Translations under genes and position numbers: made by a program
Shown: positions 23,261-29,756 of the stretch, piece by piece
Layout of the letters: each line of letters begins with the position of its first letter
Numbering within the stretch: position 1 is the stretch's first letter
Notes under the pieces: generated by a model
Databases searched by the model: none
Seen by the model: the letters and a program-made list of their open reading frames with translations, nothing else
What the model was told of the DNA's origin: nothing
Source: Verrucomicrobiota bacterium
GTDB lineage: Bacteria > Verrucomicrobiota > Verrucomicrobiia > Opitutales > Opitutaceae
Assembly: GCA_023430565.1 (NCBI GenBank)
Contig: JAEZAD010000267.1
Coordinates: 1-29,756 of the forward strand
Reading direction: 5' to 3'
DNA length: 29,756 bases

Positions 23261-23355
23261 TGTCGGCGCCTGCTCGCAGGCATTTCAACTCCCTCGCGCC
23301 ACGACTGCGCCTCGCAGGCCGCCCGCCCGCGGCGCTTTCGCGGGCGCTCCTGCAC
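23261..23355. repeat. REPIN-like pair of inverted REP-type palindromes
   Basis: Left element: TGTCGGC with stem GCCTGC-TC-GCAGGC (23268-23281), nearly the same as the 11339 element. Right element, on the minus strand: GTGCAGGAGC (23355-23346) then stem CGCCCGCG/CGCGGGCG (23324-23331 with 23339-23346) around a 7-nt loop. The two point toward each other with ~40 bp between, the layout of a REPIN/BIME. They fill the gap after the RRM gene. Confidence 0.6.
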
Positions 23356-23366
23356 GCCAAACAACC

Positions 23367-23837
23367 ATGACCACGCTCGATCTCAATCAATACGGCGACG
23401 CCTGTCGCTGCCTCTTGCGGCTGCGCGAAGACCAGGGTCTCCCCGGCCTCTCCGATCGCTCCTTCATCGACCAGCATCTCGAACGCTACCCGGCCTGGAA
23501 AGATCGCCCCGGCACCACCGACGCCAGCGAGTTGTTCGCCCTCGCCCGGGAACTCGGCCTCGCCGACGGCTTCGACCTCTCGCGCGACTACCACCACGTG
23601 CTCGACGAGCATCGCCGCGGACACAGCATCCTCGTCGCGACCGAGCGGCCGCCGCAACAATCCGGCCCGCCGCTCCCCTACGATCGCTACGTCACCGTGC
23701 TCCAACAAATGGACGAGGAATCCTTCGCACTGTGGTGCCCCTATCGCAGCGGCCACTCGGAACTCCTTCCACCCGCCGCAGCCGTCTGGTGGGACCGCTG
23801 GCTCTGCGTCGGCATCGTCCTCCGCCTCTCCACGTAG
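23367..23837 (+). CDS. Uncharacterised 156-aa protein
   Basis: No family is recognised. The protein starts MTTLDLNQYGDACRCLLRLR and contains a conserved-looking segment FDLSRDYHHVLDEHRRGHSI with VATERP, and a C-terminal stretch ESFALWCPYRSGHSELLPPA with VWWDRWLCVGIVLRL. The pattern of an early Cys (14 or 16), GHSILV and a late Trp/Cys-rich strand vaguely resembles papain-like (C39-type) folds, but this is a weak impression. There is no signal peptide, so it is probably cytosolic. The ATG at 23367 is the first start after the REPIN. The stop TAG sits inside CACGTAGCCC, a GTAG motif. Codon use is like its neighbours, which supports a real gene. Confidence 0.65.
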   Translation: MTTLDLNQYGDACRCLLRLREDQGLPGLSDRSFIDQHLERYPAWKDRPGTTDASELFALARELGLADGFDLSRDYHHVLDEHRRGHSILVATERPPQQSGPPLPYDRYVTVLQQMDEESFALWCPYRSGHSELLPPAAAVWWDRWLCVGIVLRLST

Positions 23838-23908
23838 CCCGTCGCGCAACGGCTCCTCCGCCGTCCCCGCCCACGCTCCCCCGGCGAAAAACACCCGTCG
23901 CTTCGCCC

Positions 23909-24457
23909 ATGCTCTTCTCTTCCCCCTTCCCCGACTTCGGCTCCCGCTCCCGCGAACGCCCTTCGCCGCCCCGCCCTCGTTTCACGAGCGGTTTCGGCAC
24001 CGTCCTTCAGGAAGAGCGCCAACTCCACCTGGCGATCGATTCTGGCATAAAATGCGCTGAAGGACTGCGGGCGCGAAAGCTCATCGTCATTCTCCGCCAA
24101 CACGCCGAGAGAGTCGTGGGCATCGCCTCGTCCTTGGAAATCCGATACCAAACCCTTCCCGCGCCCGCCCGGTTTCTCGCGCTCGGCGCCGCCCGCGCGT
24201 CGATCTTCCGCCTCAGCCGCTCGAGCCGCCTGCCCCACACCGATCCGCTCGTGCGCCTCACCGAGCAGCACGAATTGCTGATTCGCCGCTTCGAAAGCAT
24301 CACCGCCCGCGACACCGTCCGCCATCCGCCCGACATTTTCAGCGACGCGATCCATCAACATCGCGAGATGGTCTGGCGGCTCGGGAATCTGCTCCACGCG
24401 CGAGACGACGACACCGCCCGCGGCGGCATCCATGCGGGCGACGCGCTCGATCCATGA
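23909..24457 (+). CDS. Uncharacterised helical protein coupled to a transglutaminase-like gene
   Basis: A 182-aa protein, mostly alpha-helical after a Ser/Pro/Arg-rich start. The core VLQEERQLHLAIDSGIKCAE, LIVILRQHAERVVGIASSLE, DPLVRLTEQHELLIRRFESI and FSDAIHQHREMVWRLGNLLH looks like a four-helix bundle with several His and Glu, similar in pattern to hemerythrin- or ferritin-like proteins. Metal binding is not shown. No named family is recognised. Its stop overlaps the next ATG (ATGA, 24454-24457), a strong sign that this frame is real and coupled to the transglutaminase-like gene. ATG 23909 is likely; a later start is possible because the first 30 residues look disordered. Confidence 0.6.
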   Translation: MLFSSPFPDFGSRSRERPSPPRPRFTSGFGTVLQEERQLHLAIDSGIKCAEGLRARKLIVILRQHAERVVGIASSLEIRYQTLPAPARFLALGAARASIFRLSRSSRLPHTDPLVRLTEQHELLIRRFESITARDTVRHPPDIFSDAIHQHREMVWRLGNLLHARDDDTARGGIHAGDALDP

Positions 24458-25365
24458 ACGCCCCGCCGCCGCTCGATCTCACCGTTCGCGTCGGCTGCAG
24501 CCTCGCTTATGAAGTGACAGGCACCGCATCCGTCCTGCTCAACGTGCAGCCGCGCGCCGCATGGAACGGCGCCATCGTTTTCGAAGCCCTCACCCTGGGC
24601 GACAACCTCCCCTCCAGCGATTTCACCGACCACCACGGCAATCGCATCCGGCGCCTCAAACTCGCGCCCGGCACCAACTGCATCCGGCACGACGCGATCC
24701 TTTCCGTCGCCTCCGCCCCCGACAACGCCGGCCTTCCCATCCTCCCGCCGCCGCCCCCCGACGAACTCCCCGACGCCCTGCTCCGCTACACGCTGCCCAG
24801 CCGCTACTGCGACTCCGACAAACTCGCCAATTTCGCCTGGGAAAAATTCGGCCAGATCGAACACGGCTGGACCCGCATGCAGGCCATCAGTCGCTGGATT
24901 CACGAGAACATCGAGTATCGCTACCTCTCCGGCCGCTCCGACCTCTCCGCCTGGGACGTCCTCCAGCGCGGCTACGGTGTGTGCCGCGATTTCGCCCACC
25001 TCGCCGTCGCCCTCAACCGCACCTTCAACCTGCCGGCACGCTACGTCACAGGCCACCTGCCTGACATCGGCTGCCTCGATCCCGGCAGCCCCATGGACTT
25101 CCACGCCTACGCCGAGGTCTACATCGGCGGCCACTGGTTCACGTCCGATCCGCGATTTCACGTTCCGCGCATCGGCCGTTTGAAAATCGCCTGCGGCGAC
25201 GACGCCATCGATGGCGCCTTCTCCACGATCTTCGGCGGCGCCACCCTCACCTATTTCGAAGTCTGGGCCTATCAGGTCGCGCGCGGCACCGTCGGCGTCG
25301 GCGACCCCATCGATCTCAGTCGCCGGCTCGACGGCCGCGTCGCCATCCAGCGCGATCCACTTTGA
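24454..25365 (+). CDS. Transglutaminase-like cysteine protease family protein
   Basis: A 303-aa protein. Residues 1-125 form an N-terminal beta domain (LDLTVRVGCSLAYEVTGTAS, DHHGNRIRRLKLAPGT). Residues ~140-240 are a transglutaminase-like core with a complete catalytic triad: Cys177 in GYGVCRDFAHLAVAL, His217 in MDFHAYAEVYI and Asp232 in SDPRF. No signal peptide is seen, so it is probably cytosolic. Proteins of this layout often sit beside alpha-E, ATP-grasp or DUF403 genes in peptide-modification operons; those partners are absent here. It is translationally coupled to the 182-aa helical protein. Substrate is unknown: protease, peptidase or amidase are all possible. Confidence 0.9.
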   Translation: MNAPPPLDLTVRVGCSLAYEVTGTASVLLNVQPRAAWNGAIVFEALTLGDNLPSSDFTDHHGNRIRRLKLAPGTNCIRHDAILSVASAPDNAGLPILPPPPPDELPDALLRYTLPSRYCDSDKLANFAWEKFGQIEHGWTRMQAISRWIHENIEYRYLSGRSDLSAWDVLQRGYGVCRDFAHLAVALNRTFNLPARYVTGHLPDIGCLDPGSPMDFHAYAEVYIGGHWFTSDPRFHVPRIGRLKIACGDDAIDGAFSTIFGGATLTYFEVWAYQVARGTVGVGDPIDLSRRLDGRVAIQRDPL

Positions 25366-25393
25366 AATCGACCGCCGCCGTCCGCCGCTCCGC

Positions 25394-25612
25394 TCAAAGC
25401 GCCGCGACTTCCTCGACCGTGAGCAACTCGTAGCTGATTTTCCCTTCGGCGATTTCGCGCAGGGCGATGTCTTCCGCCGACAGTTTCTCGAGCGAAACGA
25501 TCAGCGCGCGATTGCCGCGTCGTAATTGTTTCACCCGCCGCGAAACCACATTGATCAGGATCGTCGGATCCTCGATGACTAAGCGCGCCGCATTCAGGTA
25601 ATCGTCTCTCAT
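25394..25612 (-). CDS. rpoZ: RNA polymerase omega subunit
   Basis: A 72-aa small protein with omega features: NVVSRRVKQLRRGNRALIVS corresponds to the conserved xxASKRAKQL(x)xG region, and EDIALREIAEGKISYELL to the ALREI(A)xGKI segment. It lacks the N-terminal 'VEDCLxxVxN' in full (here YLNAARLVIEDPTILINVVS). It helps assemble beta-prime in RNA polymerase. Length is a little short of E. coli omega (91 aa). It converges on the transglutaminase-like gene (28 bp between). The 295 bp upstream (25613-25907) show no gene I can support and may hold its promoter. Confidence 0.85.
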   Translation of the reverse strand: MRDDYLNAARLVIEDPTILINVVSRRVKQLRRGNRALIVSLEKLSAEDIALREIAEGKISYELLTVEEVAAL

Positions 25613-25907
25613 GGTGGTAAACCCAAGTGACCGCCCGACGAGGCAGCCCGACTTCGGCGATCGACACCGTCGCGCCGTTCGCCGCCCATCGCGACGCTTA
25701 ACACGCCTCGTCGCACGCCGCCCGGCCCCCCGCGTTGCGCAGCCACGCAGTTAGGACGTTTATTCCCCGCACGACCACGATCTTCGACCCGCTCAGGCCC
25801 GATCAAGACAGCAACGTCCTCAACGGACGGCCCGGCGTCGCTGGGAAAAAACGCCACCAGCGACCACAGGCCGTCCTCCGACGACGGCCGCGATCACCCA
25901 CCCGCCC

Positions 25908-26141
25908 CTACTGCCCCTCGATCAAGCGATACTTCTGCGGCGGAATTTTGAAGCGATGTCCCGAGTCGAAATCCGTGAAAATATGCCACTGCGGGTCATG
26001 CGTATCATGCACCGCCACCTCCAGCTTCTGCCCGGCCGCATAGGTGTATTCTTCGAAGGCGAACCCGTGATCCTCGTGGAGCACGGCTTCGCCGAGTTCG
26101 CCGCTGTGCGGCTCGGTGATTTCGATTTTCCAGGTTTTCAT
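25908..26141 (-). CDS. Uncharacterised 77-aa protein downstream of EF-G2
   Basis: A small, acidic-aromatic soluble protein: MKTWKIEITEPHSGELGEAV and later FAFEEYTYAAGQKLEVAVHD, THDPQWHIFTDFDSGHRFKI and PPQKYRLIEG. It looks like a compact beta-fold. No family is recognised. It starts 22 bp after the EF-G2 stop on the same strand, so the two are probably cotranscribed. There is no signal peptide or membrane segment. No strong Shine-Dalgarno is seen. Clean codon use and the complete-looking fold support it as real. Confidence 0.7.
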   Translation of the reverse strand: MKTWKIEITEPHSGELGEAVLHEDHGFAFEEYTYAAGQKLEVAVHDTHDPQWHIFTDFDSGHRFKIPPQKYRLIEGQ

Positions 26142-26163
26142 GACAGAAGCTGGTTAACCCGCC

Positions 26164-28257
26164 TCACTTCGTCCCGTTTTGCGCCTCACGTTTCGCCTTC
26201 GCCTCCGCCAGCAGCTTCGCCTCGAGCTCCGCCGGCACTTCCGCGTAATGGCTGAACCCTTCCTCGTGCCGCCCGCGTCCGCTCGTCAACGAGCGCAGCG
26301 TCGTGCTGTAGCGGTGCAGTTCCTTCTGCGGCACCTGTGCATGGATCGCTTGGAACTGACCGTCCGTATCCACGCCAAGAATATGCCCGCGCCGCGACGA
26401 CAGATCGCCCATCACCGCGCCCATGTATTCCTCCGGCACCGTCAGCTTCACTTTGAAGATCGGCTCCAGGACACACGGCGCCGCGGCCAGAAAAGCCTCC
26501 TTGAACGCATGATACCCGGCCACCTGAAACGCGATGTCCTTCGAGTCCACCGGATGCATTTTCCCGTCGTAGAAATCCGCCTTCAGGTCCGTCACGCGAA
26601 AGCCCGCTCGCACGCCTTCGTTGCACGCCGTGCGCAAGCCCTTCTCCACCGACGGCACGAACACGCGGTCCACGTTCGTCCCGACCAGCGATTGCTTGAA
26701 CTCCACGCCGCTGTCGCGCGGACCCGGCTCGATCCGCAACCACACCTCCGCAAACTGCCCCGCCCCGCCCGTCTGCTTCTTGTGACGATACCGCGACTCG
26801 CCCCGCCCTCGAATCGTCTCGCGATACGGAATCCCCGGCTCGATCAATTCCACGCTCACGCCAAACCGCCGCGCCAACCGCTCCACGATCACCTGCAGGT
26901 GGATTTCGCCCTGACCCGATACGATCGTCTGATGCAGCTCGTCGTCCACGCGGTAGTGAAACGTCGGATCTTCCGCGTGCATCGTCGCCAGCCCGACCGC
27001 GAGCTTATCCTCCTCGCCTTTTGACCGCAGCCTCAGCGCGCCGTGAATGTTCGGCCGCGGAAATTCCACCCGCGGCAGCGTCACCGCGAAACGCGGACTG
27101 CACAGCGTATCGTCTGTCCGCGTGTCGCGCAGCTTCACGACCGCGCCCAAATCTCCCGCCCGCAGAAACGGCACCGGCGTCCGATCGTGCCCGTTCAACG
27201 CATACACCTGCCCGAGCCGCTCCGTGACGTTGCGCCCCGGATTAAAAAGTTCGGCACCGCTTGTGACGGTGCCGGAGTAAACGCGGAACAGCGAGAGCTC
27301 GCCCACGCCGGGCTCGTTCATGGTCTTGAAGACATACACGACGGGTTCGGCGTGCGTCAGCGGCACCGGCACGTGCGCGCCTTTCGCGTCCAGCGAATCC
27401 ACCTCCGAGCGGTCGAGCGGCGACGAGCCGTATTTCGCGATAAAGTCCATCAACCGCGCCACCCCCACATTCGTCTCCGCTGACACCGCGAAGAGCGGAA
27501 TGAACACCTGATTCTGAATCGCCTTGTGCAATCCCGCCCGCAGCTCGCTCTCGCCCAACACCCCTTCGGCAAAAAACCGCTCCATCAACGCGTCGTCCGA
27601 CTCCGCCACATACTCGATCAATTCCTTGTGCAACGTGTGCACCCGCTCCGCCAGCTCCCCTTCCGCCGGCGCTTCCGTGTAGCTCCCGTTCCCGCCCGGC
27701 CTGTAGGTCACGATTTCGTTCCGCAACACATCGAGCACGCGACTGAACCCCGGCCCCGCATCGAGCGGTATCGACAAAGGAAATACCTTCCGCCCGAAAT
27801 GCTCGCGCGCCGACGCCACCACCGCCTCGAAATTCGTGTTCGCCTTGTCGAGCGCGTTCACCACCAGCACGCGCGGCAAACCGTGCAGCGTCGCATTGCT
27901 CCACACCGCATCCGTGCCCACGCCCAGCCCATGCGCCGCATGCACCACCACGAGCGCGAAATCGCCCACCCGCAGTGCACTGTAAGCCTCGCTGATGAAA
28001 TCCGCGTAGCCCGGACAATCGATCAGGTTGAACTTCTTGTTCTGCCACTCCGTGTTCAGCAGCGTCGCGTGGATCGAGATCTGGTGCTGCTTCTCGCTCG
28101 CGTGATAGTCCGACGCCGTCGAGCCCGCCGCAATGTTGCCCATGCGTCCGATCCGCCCGGAACAGGCGAGCATCGCTTCACAGAGAAGGGTCTTGCCGGA
28201 CGACGCGTGTCCGACGACGGCAAAGCTTCTCAGGTCGGAAGAGGCGTAGTCTTTCAT
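26164..28257 (-). CDS. EF-G2-like translational GTPase
   Basis: A 697-aa elongation-factor-G paralogue. G1 is VVGHASSGKTLLCEA, G3 is LIDCPGYADFISEA, and the G4-like site is VVNALDKANTNFE (NKxD altered to NALDK). Domain II is near 305-385, domain III has GQGEIHLQVIVERLARRFGV, domain IV has RYRHKKQTGGAGQFAEVWLR, and domain V has VPEEYMGAVMGDLSSRRGHI. The switch-II His of PGH is Tyr (PGY) and the switch-I RGIT is HQIS. This matches the EF-G2 class (as in mycobacteria), whose role in translocation is doubtful. True EF-G is presumably elsewhere. ATG 28257 is at the domain start. It is downstream of argH on the same strand. Confidence 0.88.
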   Translation of the reverse strand: MKDYASSDLRSFAVVGHASSGKTLLCEAMLACSGRIGRMGNIAAGSTASDYHASEKQHQISIHATLLNTEWQNKKFNLIDCPGYADFISEAYSALRVGDFALVVVHAAHGLGVGTDAVWSNATLHGLPRVLVVNALDKANTNFEAVVASAREHFGRKVFPLSIPLDAGPGFSRVLDVLRNEIVTYRPGGNGSYTEAPAEGELAERVHTLHKELIEYVAESDDALMERFFAEGVLGESELRAGLHKAIQNQVFIPLFAVSAETNVGVARLMDFIAKYGSSPLDRSEVDSLDAKGAHVPVPLTHAEPVVYVFKTMNEPGVGELSLFRVYSGTVTSGAELFNPGRNVTERLGQVYALNGHDRTPVPFLRAGDLGAVVKLRDTRTDDTLCSPRFAVTLPRVEFPRPNIHGALRLRSKGEEDKLAVGLATMHAEDPTFHYRVDDELHQTIVSGQGEIHLQVIVERLARRFGVSVELIEPGIPYRETIRGRGESRYRHKKQTGGAGQFAEVWLRIEPGPRDSGVEFKQSLVGTNVDRVFVPSVEKGLRTACNEGVRAGFRVTDLKADFYDGKMHPVDSKDIAFQVAGYHAFKEAFLAAAPCVLEPIFKVKLTVPEEYMGAVMGDLSSRRGHILGVDTDGQFQAIHAQVPQKELHRYSTTLRSLTSGRGRHEEGFSHYAEVPAELEAKLLAEAKAKREAQNGTK

Positions 28258-28394
28258 GACGAAAAAACCTGGGGTGAACGCCGGTTGTCCGCCGGAGGGG
28301 CCTGCGGCAAACCTGCCCCACTATACGCCACTTTCTGCCAACGTGCCTCCGCGCCCGTTGAAAAACCATCCGCAGCAATTGCTTCCCTCCCCCC

Positions 28395-28420
28395 GTAGAT
28401 CCGCCAGCTCGCTGGCGCTC
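28395..28420 (+). repeat. GTAG-headed hairpin between argH and EF-G2
   Basis: GTAG (28395-28398), ATC, then a perfect 7-bp stem CGCCAGC (28402-28408), loop TC, GCTGGCG (28411-28417), then CTC. It has the same head, hairpin and short loop pattern as the 11339 and 23261 elements. It lies 14 bp after the argH stop and could stop or protect argH mRNA. Confidence 0.55.
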
Positions 28421-28433
28421 CTCCCGCCTCAAC

Positions 28434-29756
28434 TCACCCCAACACCTTCGCCCACCGCTTGAACTGCCGAGCCACCTGCTTCGGCCCCGGCATCCCCGTC
28501 CCCTCCCGCTTCGCCAGCGCCCGCTTCAAATCGAACACCTCCACCCAATCCGCCCCAAACGCCGGATGCACCTTCTGCACTTCTTCCGTCGGCAACTGGT
28601 CCAGCGCCAGCGCATGCTCCTCCGCCAGCCGCACCACCGCGCCGACCGCATGATGCGCTTCGCGAAACGCCACGCCTTTCAACACCAGGTAATCCGCCAG
28701 GTCCGTCGCCAGCAGCGCCGGATCCGCCACCGCCGCCGCACATTTCTCCGCGTAAACCGTCATGCCGCCGATCGTCCCCGCCAGCACATCCGCGCACAGC
28801 GCTGTCTGGTCAAAACTGTCGAACACCGGCGGTTTGTCCTCCTGCAGATCGCGATTGTAGGTCAGCGGCAGCCCCTTCGCCAGCGTTAGCAGCGTGTGCA
28901 GATTCCCCTGCAGCCGCGCCGACTTTCCGCGCAACAGCTCGCACGAATCCGGATTCTTCTTCTGCGGCATCAACGACGACCCCGTGCAAAACGCGTCCGG
29001 CAGCTCCACGAACTTGAACTCCGCGCTGCTCCACAAAATCAGATCCTCCGCCATCCGCGAAGCATGCACGCCAAACATCGCGCACGCACTCGCGAATTCG
29101 ATGAACAGATCCCGGTCCGCCACCGTGTCCATCGAGTTCTGCGACACCTGCGGCCGCCCTTTCGCATCCACGAAGCCGAGCGCCTTCGCCGTGAACTCCC
29201 GATCGATCGGCAGCGTCGTCCCCGCGATCGCGCCCGACCCCAACGGACACCAGTTCGCATGCTCCGCCACATCGCCAAACCGCTGCCGGTCCCGCTCCAG
29301 CATTTCCAGCCACGCAAACAAATGATGCGCCAGATACACCGGCTGCGCCCGCTGCAGATGCGTGTATCCAGGAATCAATACCTCCCGATTCGCCTCCGCC
29401 GCCGCCAGCAACGCCCGCTCCGCGCCCTTGATTCTTTCCGCCAGCACGCCGCACGCATGCTTGAAAAACAGCCGCATGTCCGTCGCCACCTGGTCGTTCC
29501 GGCTCCGCGCCGTGTGCAGCTTCGCCGCCGCGGGCACCCGCTTCGTCAACGCCTGCTCGATGTTCATGTGCACATCCTCGAGCTTCGTCTCCCAACGGAA
29601 TTTCCCGGCCTCGATCTCCGCCAGAATCGCGTCGAGCCCCGCATGGATCCCGTCGCGTTCCTCGTTCGTGATCAGCCCCACGTGCGCCAGCATCGCCGAA
29701 TGCGCCTTGCTCCCCGCGACATCGAACGGCGCCAGCCGCCGGTCAAACGACACCGA
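28434..29756 (-). CDS. argH: Argininosuccinate lyase (N-terminus beyond window)
   Basis: The last step of arginine synthesis: argininosuccinate to arginine and fumarate. The visible 440 residues run from SVSFDRRLAPFDVAGSKAHS to the TGA at 28434. The N-terminal ~25 residues (the LWGGRF region) lie beyond the edge; GTG at 29753 is an internal Val codon, not the start. Motifs: LEDVHMNIEQAL, HTARSRNDQVATDMR, and the superfamily signature GSSLMPQKKNPDSCELLRGK with the catalytic Ser. The C-terminal helices AGTIGGMTVYAEKC, LATDLADYLVLKGVAFREAH and ALDQLPTEEVQ are standard. Normal length for the family when the missing start is added. Cytosolic homotetramer. Confidence 0.97.
   Translation of the reverse strand, partial: SVSFDRRLAPFDVAGSKAHSAMLAHVGLITNEERDGIHAGLDAILAEIEAGKFRWETKLEDVHMNIEQALTKRVPAAAKLHTARSRNDQVATDMRLFFKHACGVLAERIKGAERALLAAAEANREVLIPGYTHLQRAQPVYLAHHLFAWLEMLERDRQRFGDVAEHANWCPLGSGAIAGTTLPIDREFTAKALGFVDAKGRPQVSQNSMDTVADRDLFIEFASACAMFGVHASRMAEDLILWSSAEFKFVELPDAFCTGSSLMPQKKNPDSCELLRGKSARLQGNLHTLLTLAKGLPLTYNRDLQEDKPPVFDSFDQTALCADVLAGTIGGMTVYAEKCAAAVADPALLATDLADYLVLKGVAFREAHHAVGAVVRLAEEHALALDQLPTEEVQKVHPAFGADWVEVFDLKRALAKREGTGMPGPKQVARQFKRWAKVLG

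Noticed and set aside
23741..24433. 230-codon minus-strand frame opposite the 182-aa gene
   Set aside because: The plus-strand frame is coupled by an ATGA overlap to the transglutaminase-like gene and has cleaner helical patterning. The antisense is Gly/Ala/Glu/Arg filler.
25609..25857. 82-codon minus-strand frame upstream of rpoZ
   Set aside because: It overlaps the rpoZ start, has no recognisable fold and has a Gly/Arg-rich composition like random high-GC sequence. I see no gene in 25613-25907.
29753..29756. GTG near the right edge as the argH start
   Set aside because: In homologues this position is an internal Val, followed by the conserved SFDRRLA segment; the true start with the LWGGRF region is outside the window.

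Overview
The window is about 65% G+C and looks chromosomal. It is very likely from an Opitutaceae-type member of the Verrucomicrobiota. Three things suggest this: a TonB-dependent receptor whose mature N-terminus carries a VVLSPF-type motif, a GreA-type factor with a very long N-terminal extension, and an EF-G2-like GTPase beside a divergent omega subunit. This is an inference from protein style; there is no rRNA in the window. Most genes are housekeeping or envelope functions. I see no prophage, CRISPR array, insertion sequence, rRNA or tRNA.

Layout. 1-6160: a partial secreted TolB-like propeller protein (-) diverges from a TonB-dependent receptor (+), followed by an MFS transporter overlapping a two-motif aspartyl-protease/PDZ lipoprotein. 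6197-12019: an RsmB-like rRNA methyltransferase (-), long GreA (+), DUF4870 membrane protein (-), an ArsR-methyltransferase fusion (+), a TPR lipoprotein (+) and a DUF2892 membrane protein (-). 12287-16426: a gamma-carbonic-anhydrase-like protein (-), a nucleoside transporter (+) preceded by two operator-like palindromes, and a three-gene cluster matching ydbH-ynbE-ydbL (-). 16575-23252: glycogen phosphorylase (-), MutL (-), an adenylate-kinase-like enzyme (+), an unknown membrane protein (-) and an RRM RNA-binding protein (+). 23367-29756: an uncharacterised protein, a helical protein translationally coupled to a transglutaminase-like enzyme (+), then on the minus strand a partial ArgH, EF-G2, a 77-aa protein and RNA polymerase omega.

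The more unusual content is in small DNA elements. There are several GTAG-headed hairpins resembling REP elements. One lies inside a lipoprotein signal-peptide coding region, one pair is arranged like a REPIN, and some supply the TAG stop codon of a gene. The 'ILRFAQND/FFASLRMT' dispersed repeat is also present. MutL contains four perfect copies of a 7-bp tandem repeat in its linker, so slippage would frameshift it, and its endonuclease motifs are degenerate. The paired palindromes upstream of the nucleoside transporter are the clearest candidate for an uncharacterised regulatory circuit.

Starts were chosen by homology, signal peptide, overlap or Shine-Dalgarno. Strong Shine-Dalgarno sequences are rare here, so several starts are uncertain by a few codons.
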